Positions 1 through 5,866 of a stretch of DNA of 13,387 nt are shown piece after piece. Origin of the DNA: an uncultured bacterium (GTDB taxonomy: Bacteria; Patescibacteriota; Minisyncoccia; Phycocordibacterales; UBA9973). Position numbers and translations under genes: made by a program. The stretch lies in contig CALBMC010000106.1 in NCBI GenBank assembly GCA_937895685.1, positions 1-13,387 of the forward strand. Reading direction: 5' to 3'. The notes below the pieces were generated by a model. The model saw only the letters and a list, made by a program, of their open reading frames with translations, had not been told where the DNA came from and ran no database searches. Position 1 is the first letter of the stretch, and every line of letters starts with the position of its first letter.

Positions 1-367
1 TCGTAAATATACGGGTCCATTTTATATGATAGTAACGTTCTGTACTTGGATTTACATGGTACACTAGTTTCTTTACTTCTTTTGTTCTTTTCCAATCTAC
101 AGGAGCTGTAAGTTTACTTGTAACAGGATTCATACTAAAATTTAACCTATATCCCACAATTCCTATAGTACCTAATCTATTTGGTAGTTTAAAACAATGT
201 CCTTCTAACACTCTTTTAGAAATAAGTTCTCCTGATAAGAAAAGTATTTCTTTATATTCTTTATATGTTAAAAGTGGTGTTGGTAATTTTTTCTTTTTCT
301 GTTGCTTTCTGTATTTAGAATAGCTTTGTCTAGTTCTCAATCCAACACTTATTGCAGGTCTTGGCAT
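1..367 (-). CDS. Partial ORF in the rplW position; phage-like protein of unknown function
   Basis: An ORF opens with ATG at 367-365, 3 nt after the rplD stop, and stays open for 122 codons to the left edge, so the C-terminus is missing. It starts MPRPAISVGLRTRQ, followed by a lysine-rich run, and then TYKEYKEIL, FKLPNRLGTIGIVGYR, PVDWKRTKEV and YHVNPSTERYYHIKW. I see none of the usual L23 (uL23) features, although L23 normally follows L4 in the S10 operon. The pattern 'lPnrLG.i.i ... vDW..Tkel ... vYHlN..t..Y.ykw.w' recalls an uncharacterised family in large Bacteroidota-type and crAss-like phages; this is from memory and unchecked. Spacing implies translational coupling to rplD. There is no Shine-Dalgarno sequence, as elsewhere here. 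Alternatives are a chimeric contig join or a highly divergent ribosome-associated protein. The open frame is clear; the identity is tentative. Confidence 0.6.
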   Translation of the reverse strand, partial: MPRPAISVGLRTRQSYSKYRKQQKKKKLPTPLLTYKEYKEILFLSGELISKRVLEGHCFKLPNRLGTIGIVGYRLNFSMNPVTSKLTAPVDWKRTKEVKKLVYHVNPSTERYYHIKWTRIFT

Positions 368-370
368 AAA

Positions 371-1102
371 TTATTTAGAAAGTTTCTTCTCAAGAATTCC
401 GACAGATTCTTCTGGTGAGACAATTATAATTTTAGATGGCTCTACAACGCTAAGTGTATTCAAGTTAGCAACTTTTTCAATTGTAACTCCAGGAATGTTT
501 CTGAAACTCATTGTTATGTTTCTATCAGCTGATGGGATAACAAGAAGAATGTTTCTCTTGTCTAGCTTTAGTCTTCCGAATCCATCAACATTTGAAAGGT
601 TCATAACCATATCATATGCATTCTTTGTTTTTATTTCACTCATTTTGATAGAGTCTACAAACAATACCTCTCCATCTTTTACTTTCTTAGAAAGTGCAGA
701 GAAAAGAGATTTAACAGCCATTTTTCTGTTAACTTTTTGTTTGTAATTCTTTTCAGCTCTTGGTCCGTGAGTTACTCCTCCACCAACCCAGATTGGAGAA
801 CGAGAAGATCCGTGTCTTGCTCTTCCTGTTCCTTTTTGCTTCCAAGGCTTTTTACCTCCTCCTCTAACTTCACCTCTGTTCTTTGTGTGAGCAGTTCCAG
901 CTCTCTTGTTTGCCAAGATTGAACCAAGTACTTGATGAACCAAGTCTGTATTCCATCTCTCTCCAAAAATAGTTTCTGGTAGAGAAAATGTTCCTGACTT
1001 TTTTCCTTCAGTGTTGTATACAACAGCTTCAAGATTTTTTGGAGTCTTTGGTGAAGAGTCTTTTACAGATTTTTTATTCTTTTGTTTCTTTTCTGTTTCC
1101 AT
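371..1102 (-). CDS. rplD: 50S ribosomal protein L4 (uL4)
   Basis: Large-subunit protein whose extended loop lines the peptide exit tunnel. The family core is clear: AHTKNRGEVRGGGKKPW, KQKGTGRARHGSSRSP and GGGVTHGPR form the tunnel loop, and MAVKSLFSALSKK follows in the globular domain. The in-frame TTG at 1114 lies inside rplC; the ATG at 1102-1100, one nt after the rplC stop (TAA T ATG), is a better start and gives 243 residues. That is longer than the ~200-210 usual for bacteria. The excess is mainly an N-terminal Lys/Ser/Thr-rich stretch of about 25 residues (METEKKQKNKKSVKDSS) before the L4 fold begins near LEAVVYN. It is the fourth gene of tuf-rpsJ-rplC-rplD and is probably translated by coupling from rplC. 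Confidence 0.96.
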   Translation of the reverse strand: METEKKQKNKKSVKDSSPKTPKNLEAVVYNTEGKKSGTFSLPETIFGERWNTDLVHQVLGSILANKRAGTAHTKNRGEVRGGGKKPWKQKGTGRARHGSSRSPIWVGGGVTHGPRAEKNYKQKVNRKMAVKSLFSALSKKVKDGEVLFVDSIKMSEIKTKNAYDMVMNLSNVDGFGRLKLDKRNILLVIPSADRNITMSFRNIPGVTIEKVANLNTLSVVEPSKIIIVSPEESVGILEKKLSK

Positions 1103-1103
1103 A

Positions 1104-1715
1104 TTATTTAGCAATTATCTCTAAAATAGTTCCTCTTCGACCTGGGACAGCTCCACTTACAACTATCAAGTTTTCTTCTGCGATAACTTCTAGAACTTTT
1201 AGATTTGAAACTGTAACAGTGTCTCCTCCTGTTCTTCCGGCCATTCTCATAGCTTTTGGAACTCTTGTTCTAAGTCCTCCTCCGATTGAACCAGGTTCTC
1301 TTTCTGAGTGTTTTTGTCCGTGACTTCTTGGTCCTCCGGCAAAACCGTGTCGCTTAACAACACCTTGAAAACCTTTTGATTTTGTTGTTCCTGAAACAGA
1401 GATTGTGTCTCCTTTTTCAAAAATAGAAACATCTATTTTTTCTCCTCTTTCATGAGACTCTCCTTCTGCTGTTCTTAATTCGCTTACGTGCTTGAAAGCT
1501 TCAAGACCTTTCAAGTGTCCTTGCATTGGCTTGGATAGACGAGATTCTTTTGTAGAAACCGCTCCAACCTGAATAGCACTATAGCCATCCTTTTCTTTAG
1601 TCTTAACCTGAGTGACAGTTATCGGTAGAGCAGAAATTACTGTTGCTGCTTTAACTTTTCCGTCCTCGGAGAAGTACTCAATCATATGTGATTTTTTTCC
1701 GAGAATAAATTTCAT
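1104..1715 (-). CDS. rplC: 50S ribosomal protein L3 (uL3)
   Basis: L3 binds near the 3' end of 23S rRNA, starts large-subunit assembly and sends a loop toward the peptidyl-transferase centre. The 203-residue product has the family landmarks: start MKFILGKKSHM, the RLSKPMQGHLKG segment, FEKGDTISVSGTTKSKGFQGVVKRHGF after residue 90, the central loop GPRSHGQKHSEREPGSIGGG, and KAMRMAGRTGGDTVT. At the site of the glutamine methylated by PrmB in E. coli (SIGQ) it has glycine (SIGG), as in many other phyla, so that modification is not expected. The start at 1715 is the only sensible ATG. The 76-nt gap to rpsJ holds a long stem-loop, annotated separately. No Shine-Dalgarno sequence precedes it (AAAATTCCCGT-ATG). 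Confidence 0.97.
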   Translation of the reverse strand: MKFILGKKSHMIEYFSEDGKVKAATVISALPITVTQVKTKEKDGYSAIQVGAVSTKESRLSKPMQGHLKGLEAFKHVSELRTAEGESHERGEKIDVSIFEKGDTISVSGTTKSKGFQGVVKRHGFAGGPRSHGQKHSEREPGSIGGGLRTRVPKAMRMAGRTGGDTVTVSNLKVLEVIAEENLIVVSGAVPGRRGTILEIIAK

Positions 1716-1791
1716 ACGGGAATTTTAGTGGGCGGTCGCTTCAGTCATTCGACTATAGCGACACCACTGCTGACCATTATGGTCGTTATTT
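1716..1791 (-). promoter_or_regulatory. Structured rpsJ-rplC intercistronic region
   Basis: The 76 nt between the rpsJ stop and the rplC start, read on the minus strand, contain the near-perfect palindrome GACCATaATGGTC. They then contain a long interrupted hairpin: AGTGG, GTCGCT and AGTC on the 5' side pair with GACT, AGCGAC and CCACT on the 3' side around a GAAT loop, about 15 base pairs. No U-tract follows, so it is not an intrinsic terminator. It ends 8-10 nt before the start codon. The 3' arm carries AGCGACCGC, nearly identical to a box before tuf. A translational operator, a coupling structure or an RNA processing site are all possible; the role is inferred. Confidence 0.55.
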
Positions 1792-2166
1792 CTATAACAT
1801 CTTCACATCAATATCAACGCCTGATGGAAGGGAAAGATTTGTAAGTGCTTCAATCGTCTTTGCATTCGGATTGAGAATGTCGATTACTCGCTTGTGAACT
1901 CTCATTTCGAATTGCTCTCGTGTATTTTTGTAGACGAAAGATGCTCGGTTAACGGTATACTTCTTTATTTCCGTAGGAAGAGGTACCGGACCAACTACTT
2001 TCGCTTCATAGCGAAGAGCTGTGTCAATTATTTGTCGCACTGATGCATCTAGAATTTTGTTTTCGTATGCACGAACTCTAATTCGAAGTATTGATACTTC
2101 TTCAGATGTCTTTGCTGACTTTGCGGTCTTTTTTGCCGGTGTTTTTTTTGGTTTAGTTGTAGTCAT
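1792..2166 (-). CDS. rpsJ: 30S ribosomal protein S10 (uS10)
   Basis: S10 is part of the 30S head and, in many bacteria, also the NusE antitermination factor. The core is canonical: LRIRVRAYENKILD, SVRQIIDTALRYEAKVVGP, PLPTEIKKYTV, REQFEMRVHKRVIDI and LPSGVDIDVKML at the C-terminus. At 124 residues it exceeds the usual ~102. The excess is an N-terminal Lys/Ala/Thr/Pro stretch (TTTKPKKTPAKKTAKSAKT, residues 2-20) that precedes the fold and resembles basic RNA-binding tails. The ATG at 2166-2164 follows tuf by 40 nt with a small hairpin between. It is the second gene of the tuf transcript. Confidence 0.97.
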   Translation of the reverse strand: MTTTKPKKTPAKKTAKSAKTSEEVSILRIRVRAYENKILDASVRQIIDTALRYEAKVVGPVPLPTEIKKYTVNRASFVYKNTREQFEMRVHKRVIDILNPNAKTIEALTNLSLPSGVDIDVKML

Positions 2167-2206
2167 AGAACAGAATTAGCTTTTTGGTGTCGCCACCAAT
2201 GGCCGT
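2167..2206 (-). promoter_or_regulatory. tuf-rpsJ intercistronic hairpin with GNRA loop
   Basis: On the minus strand TTGGTG-GCGA-CACCAA forms a six-pair stem capped by a GCGA (GNRA) tetraloop. It follows the tuf stop by 11 nt and ends about 17 nt before the rpsJ ATG. No U-run follows, so it should not terminate transcription. The GCGAC element occurs at a similar place before tuf and rplC. It could protect or divide the mRNA or act as a protein-binding site; the function is inferred. Confidence 0.55.
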
Positions 2207-3406
2207 TTAGGCGATGATTTTTGTTACAACTCCAGCTCCAACTGTCTTTCCTCCTTCTCGAACAGCAAATCTTTGCTTTTCTTCGAGAGCGATAGGAGCA
2301 ACTAGTTTTGCTTTAAATGTTGCAGTGTCTCCTGGCATAACCATTTCGACTCCTTCTTTCAGTGTAACCTCTCCAGTAACATCAGTTGTTCTAATGTAGA
2401 ATTGTGGTTTGTAACCAGTGAAGAATGGTGTGTGTCTTCCTCCTTCTTCTTTCTTAAGAATGTAAACTTCACATTCAAATTCTGTGTGTGGAGTAACAGA
2501 TCCGCTCTTAGATAGAACTTGTCCTCTTGTGATATCTTCTTTTTTGATACCTCTGATAAGAATTCCGGCGTTGTCTCCAGCCATTCCTTCGTTAAGAGTT
2601 TTGTTGAACATTTCTATTCCAGTAACAGTTGTTTTTTGTGTGTCTTTTAGACCAACGATTTCAACTTCTTCTCCAACTTTAACGATTCCTCTTTCGATTT
2701 TACCTGTACAAACAGTTCCTCTTCCTTCGATAGAAAAGATATCTTCGATTGGCATAAGGAAAGGCTTATCAGTCTCACGAACTGGTTCAGGGATGTAAGT
2801 ATCAAGAGCGTTTACAAGTTCAAGAACTTTTTGTGCCCATTCATCAGATGCGTCTTTTGCTTCAAGAGCTTTAAGACCTGATCCTTTGATAACAGGACAG
2901 TTTCTGTCGAAACCTTGTTTTTCAAGGATTTCTCTTATTTCTTCTTCAACAAGGTCAATCATGTCTTTATCATCAACCATGTCACACTTGTTTAGGAAAA
3001 CAACGATCTTTGGAACTCCAACTTGTTTTGCAAGAAGGATGTGCTCTCTTGTTTGAGGCATCGCTCCGTCTGTAGCAGCAACCACGATGATTGCTCCGTC
3101 CATTTGAGCTGCTCCTGTAATCATGTTTTTGATGTAGTCAGCGTGTCCTGGCGCATCGATGTGTGCGTAGTGACGTGTTGGTGACTCATACTCTGAGTGG
3201 TGTAGAGAAATAGTAATACCACGAGCCTTTTCTTCTGGGGCCTTGTCGATATTATCAATCGCTTCAACTCGAGCGCTGTAACCCTTATCTTTGTTCATGT
3301 CTAGGACATGTAGGATAGACGCAGTAAGAGTTGTTTTTCCGTGGTCAACGTGACCAATTGTTCCAACGTTTACGTGCGGCTTATTTCTATTGAATGCTTC
3401 TGCCAT
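2207..3406 (-). CDS. tuf: Elongation factor Tu
   Basis: EF-Tu delivers aminoacyl-tRNA to the ribosomal A site as a GTP complex. All GTPase motifs are present: G1 GHVDHGKT near residues 18-25, G2 RGITI, G3 DAPGH, G4 NKCD and G5 GSGL. Domains 2 and 3 follow with RGTVCTGKIERG, GGRHTPFF, YKPQFYIRTTDVTG and VREGGKTVGAGVV. The length of 399 residues is normal. In switch I the usual NTxHVEY is SLHHSEY, and the common DCPGH is DAPGH. The ATG at 3406 matches the conserved N-terminus. The gene heads the tuf-rpsJ-rplC-rplD transcript, after a TTGACA/TATGAT promoter and a long structured leader, and is separated from fusA by three unrelated genes. Confidence 0.98.
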   Translation of the reverse strand: MAEAFNRNKPHVNVGTIGHVDHGKTTLTASILHVLDMNKDKGYSARVEAIDNIDKAPEEKARGITISLHHSEYESPTRHYAHIDAPGHADYIKNMITGAAQMDGAIIVVAATDGAMPQTREHILLAKQVGVPKIVVFLNKCDMVDDKDMIDLVEEEIREILEKQGFDRNCPVIKGSGLKALEAKDASDEWAQKVLELVNALDTYIPEPVRETDKPFLMPIEDIFSIEGRGTVCTGKIERGIVKVGEEVEIVGLKDTQKTTVTGIEMFNKTLNEGMAGDNAGILIRGIKKEDITRGQVLSKSGSVTPHTEFECEVYILKKEEGGRHTPFFTGYKPQFYIRTTDVTGEVTLKEGVEMVMPGDTATFKAKLVAPIALEEKQRFAVREGGKTVGAGVVTKIIA

Positions 3407-3634
3407 ATATATTTTGCTAGCGGTCGCCTTGGCTTTCTTGGATCACAACACGAGAATGTGTAATCCCTTATTCCAAAACGACAAAATTAGCTATTAATAA
3501 ACCCGAGACGAATCGGGGCATCACTGCGAAAGAGCCCTTATAAAATTTAGGATGCTCAAAAAGAGCTTTTCCTAAGATGTGGCCAATTCTCGATAGATTC
3601 GAGAGTTTTCAAACGCAAAAATGCGGTTAGAAGC
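3407..3634 (-). promoter_or_regulatory. Long structured 5' leader of tuf
   Basis: These ~228 nt carry no convincing gene. The minus-strand RNA downstream of the promoter has several hairpins in a row: CGCA/TGCG, TCTCGA/TCGAGA, TTAGGA...TCCTAA enclosing GCTC/GAGC, CCCGA/TCGGG followed by TTTATT (weakly terminator-like), and an imperfect GGAT...ATCC stem. Near the 3' end is GGCGACCGC, 13 nt from the tuf ATG. CGAGAAT in the second hairpin can also pair with a distal ATTCTCG, so alternative folds are possible. I do not recognise a known riboswitch, T-box or tRNA. An autogenous or growth-rate-linked control leader is plausible but unproven. Confidence 0.5.
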
Positions 3635-3662
3635 ATCATACCAAATTTAAGCTCTCTGTCAA
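3635..3662 (-). promoter_or_regulatory. Sigma70-like promoter for the tuf operon
   Basis: Minus strand: a perfect -35 TTGACA (3662-3657), 16-nt spacer and -10 TATGAT (3640-3635). The start is expected near 3628, giving a leader of about 220 nt. It begins about 13 nt after the T-tract of the preceding terminator. Confidence 0.75.
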
Positions 3663-3674
3663 TTATTTATAAGC

Positions 3675-3706
3675 TAAAAAACAAAAACCCGCTCAAAACG
3701 GCGGGT
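3675..3706 (-). terminator. Intrinsic terminator of the GIY-YIG gene
   Basis: Minus-strand stem ACCCGC/GCGGGT with an 8-nt loop, followed by TTTTTGTTTTTT. The 5' arm lies inside the last codons of the gene and the stop codon is in the loop. Confidence 0.85.
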
Positions 3707-4643
3707 CTTCGGTAAATTCTTCTTCTTTTTCTTTTATTACCGGCTTTTCAGTTACTTCAATTTTAGCTTCTTCCACTTTAGAGGGTTCTACCTTGTCTTT
3801 TCTGTTATCCCTAGGATTTAACAGTGAAATGAAAAATTTCTCCATTTCGTCAATTAATCCAAGTGTTTTAATGCCTCTCAAAGGCACGTCAATGAGTAAA
3901 ATCTCATACTGTTCTTTTGTTCTATCATAGAAGACATGTCTTCCCCGATAAGAATTTCCATTCTTATCCACTCCACTATTTTTCTTACGAAAATGAGAGG
4001 CACACCTGAAAGACAAGCTTGCGTGAGACTTGCCAACATAGACAAAAACCCCATTTTCTTTAATAAAATAAAGCCCAGGTCTTGAACCAAAGGATGTGTA
4101 AGGAAAATATTCCCGAACATTTGGATCCCTTGAAATTTCCAGAAACGTGAAGAAATTTGAATCAAAACTTTTCTCCCTAAAACAACGAATGAGCATCGCT
4201 GTTTGAAATCCGTTTATTGGTCTAGTCATAAATTCTTTTCTCAAAGAATCTAAGACTTTTCTAATAAAAGAGTTCTTTTCCTCTAAAACAACAAACCCTA
4301 AATAAAAAATTGGTGTTTTATCCTTGTTTCTGTTAACAAAAGCCCTTATTGCCCCAAACAAGGAATAAAAAATGGCTCTTATGTGGGTTACGTCTCCTGC
4401 TCTATTTTTTATAACAAGAATTCCCTTTTTACCTTTAAGGAATGAAGTTTTAGTTTCAAGTAATTCAACCAACTTTTTATCTTTATTGGATTCTAAGTCA
4501 ATAAAAATATAATCAATTGTTAGAAGAGAAATATTTTTTTCTTTTTTTATAGCATTGGCTCTCTTTAAAATAGAGCCGTTACCATGACCCTTAACCACCC
4601 TATTGGCGGCAAGACTTGTCCCTGTTATTCTTACGGTCTTCAT
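3693..4643 (-). CDS. GIY-YIG nuclease-domain protein with an unknown N-terminal region
   Basis: A 316-residue protein. The C-terminal part carries a GIY-YIG nuclease signature: GLY at 190-192, YVG at 202-204 (standard ~10-residue spacing), a conserved-position Arg at 213 (SFRCASH) with His217, a Glu at 268 (MEKFFISLLNP) where the metal-binding Glu is expected, and Asn280. This fits a phosphodiester-cleaving enzyme. Residues 1-180 (KGILVIKNRAGDVTHIRAIF, then a helical stretch) match nothing I know. The tail after 282 is Lys/Glu-rich and probably disordered. It is a single-gene unit with its own -10 box and terminator. Family relatives include UvrC-type, homing and repair nucleases; the substrate cannot be told. 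A DNA glycosylase-like gene lies just upstream. The domain call is fairly secure, the role unknown. Confidence 0.75.
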   Translation of the reverse strand: MKTVRITGTSLAANRVVKGHGNGSILKRANAIKKEKNISLLTIDYIFIDLESNKDKKLVELLETKTSFLKGKKGILVIKNRAGDVTHIRAIFYSLFGAIRAFVNRNKDKTPIFYLGFVVLEEKNSFIRKVLDSLRKEFMTRPINGFQTAMLIRCFREKSFDSNFFTFLEISRDPNVREYFPYTSFGSRPGLYFIKENGVFVYVGKSHASLSFRCASHFRKKNSGVDKNGNSYRGRHVFYDRTKEQYEILLIDVPLRGIKTLGLIDEMEKFFISLLNPRDNRKDKVEPSKVEEAKIEVTEKPVIKEKEEEFTEDPPF

Positions 4644-4664
4644 ATTTTAAAAAGCTTTGAACTG

Positions 4665-4670
4665 ATTATA
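4665..4670 (-). promoter_or_regulatory. -10 box for the GIY-YIG gene
   Basis: A perfect minus-strand TATAAT about 22 nt before the ATG. The -35 region 17 nt upstream (ATTTTA) is poor, so strength is uncertain. The leader would be only about 15 nt. Confidence 0.5.
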
Positions 4671-4689
4671 GAACATTGCGAACTAAATA

Positions 4690-4726
4690 AAATAGAAAAT
4701 AAAAAAGGCCGTATTTATAACGGCCT
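4690..4726 (-). terminator. Intrinsic terminator of the HhH-GPD-like gene
   Basis: Minus-strand perfect stem AGGCCGT/ACGGCCT with a 7-nt loop, followed by TTTTTTATTTTC; it begins one nt after the TGA stop. Confidence 0.92.
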
Positions 4727-4727
4727 G

Positions 4728-5771
4728 TCAAATATTTAATTTTGTCTGCGAAGGAAATAGTGGTCTTTCTCCTCTTAATTCTATTTTCCCTTGCACGTAG
4801 TAAGGCGCCGATGGCACACTCACTTTACAGGTTTGATTTAAAGGACATCGACCACAGACATTGCTGTATGTGTTGAAACGGTTTTTTGTAAATTTAATTT
4901 CTTTAGAAAAAACTTCTGTGTTTCTACCATCCTTTACATCTGAAACTGTTGAAATATTTCCGGGAGCCTTGTCACAAAGATCTCTAGACAAGAGCCAAAG
5001 TGCGTTGGACAAAGTAACGGAATCTTTATTCTCTTCTTTTATCCAGCGAGACAAAATTTTTCTCGCTTCATCAGTCATACCGTCCTGCCAGAACCTCATT
5101 CCAGGTTTATATTCATCAACTTTCAAAATTTGATTTGAAAACAAAATTCTAAGAACATGAAAATCAACTGGCGGAGGAAACCGAAATGGCTTAATGATTT
5201 CTGCTTCAACATAAAAATACACAAGCATAGAAACCATTTTTTCTTTGAAACCATAAAACCCAAAAGGATTGTTCAGATTAAACTTACCGGAATTTTTCAG
5301 TCTCCGAACTGCTTCTTCATAACTTCGAACACCTTTGAATATAAGCCTTGGATCTGCCCCCCAATGGAAGGCAATTTTTTTCTTATTAAGAATCCAATGC
5401 CGAGAAATTTGATCGGCGTTAAAACCAAGACCATTATTCATCAGTAATTCTTTCAATATTCCTGACATGCGATCTTCATCAGCCAAATTTGCAACGGTTA
5501 TGTCATACATATCAGGATTTTTTTCATACACCCTCTTCATTCCCTTGATTGCGCTCTCAGAATCAATCCGTCCACGCATATACTGACAGAAATTAAACAA
5601 TATAACTGCATGTTCTTTGCTTCCCCAAGAAACACCTTCAGGTATATTTTCAACTCTTTGGGGCAAAATTGCCTCGTCAAAAGGATATTGTTTTTTCTCG
5701 TATGCATCATAGATAGCACCGAGAACAACCTTAGCGACTTCGTAGTCACCTTCTATTTTTAAATGTGCCAT
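4728..5771 (-). CDS. Divergent HhH-GPD-type DNA glycosylase with a split Fe-S motif
   Basis: A 347-residue protein resembling the helix-hairpin-helix GPD superfamily (EndoIII/MutY/OGG), which excises damaged bases. NPFGFYGFKEKM (168-179) sits where the hairpin is expected. PPPVDFHVLRIL (199-210) matches the EndoIII/MutY 'PVDTHV.RV' motif, giving Asp203 as candidate catalytic residue. ALWLLSRDLC (257-266) matches the end of the fold before the first iron-sulfur ligand ('HGR..C'). CGRCPLNQTC (306-315) supplies the next three cysteines with C-x2-C-x5-C spacing. The first two cysteines are 40 positions apart instead of about 7, so an insertion splits the cluster loop. The N-terminal 60 residues are unassigned. 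It has its own promoter and terminator. A non-enzymatic relative cannot be excluded, since the usual lysine/GVG hairpin is poorly conserved. Confidence 0.6.
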   Translation of the reverse strand: MAHLKIEGDYEVAKVVLGAIYDAYEKKQYPFDEAILPQRVENIPEGVSWGSKEHAVILFNFCQYMRGRIDSESAIKGMKRVYEKNPDMYDITVANLADEDRMSGILKELLMNNGLGFNADQISRHWILNKKKIAFHWGADPRLIFKGVRSYEEAVRRLKNSGKFNLNNPFGFYGFKEKMVSMLVYFYVEAEIIKPFRFPPPVDFHVLRILFSNQILKVDEYKPGMRFWQDGMTDEARKILSRWIKEENKDSVTLSNALWLLSRDLCDKAPGNISTVSDVKDGRNTEVFSKEIKFTKNRFNTYSNVCGRCPLNQTCKVSVPSAPYYVQGKIELRGERPLFPSQTKLNI

Positions 5772-5790
5772 CTAAAATGTTTTTTCTGAG

Positions 5791-5817
5791 TCTATAGGTT
5801 ATAAGGGTTATTGTCAA
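5791..5817 (-). promoter_or_regulatory. Promoter of the HhH-GPD-like gene
   Basis: Minus strand TTGACA (5817-5812), a short 15-nt spacer, and TATAGA (5796-5791). The -35 box is contiguous with the T-tract of the upstream terminator (TTTTTTATTTTTGACA). Confidence 0.6.
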
Positions 5818-5845
5818 AAATAAAAAATCCCGACTAAAGTCGGGA
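5818..5845 (-). terminator. Intrinsic terminator of the SDR gene
   Basis: Minus-strand perfect stem TCCCGAC/GTCGGGA with a TTTA loop, then TTTTTTATTTTT. It lies about 20 nt after the SDR stop codon. Confidence 0.92.
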
Positions 5846-5866
5846 CCATAAATATCATCAAAGTGA

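Noticed and set aside
1103..1114. TTG at 1114 as the rplD start
   Set aside because: It lies within rplC; the ATG at 1102, one nt after the rplC stop, fits operon spacing better.
3407..3634. tRNA or known riboswitch in the tuf leader
   Set aside because: No T-loop GGTTCRANYCC, no CCA end and no recognised aptamer core were found.
4728..4730. UGA recoded as glycine (as in some CPR lineages)
   Set aside because: TGA ends the HhH-GPD-like, GIY-YIG and 75-aa genes directly at intrinsic terminators, so it is a real stop here.
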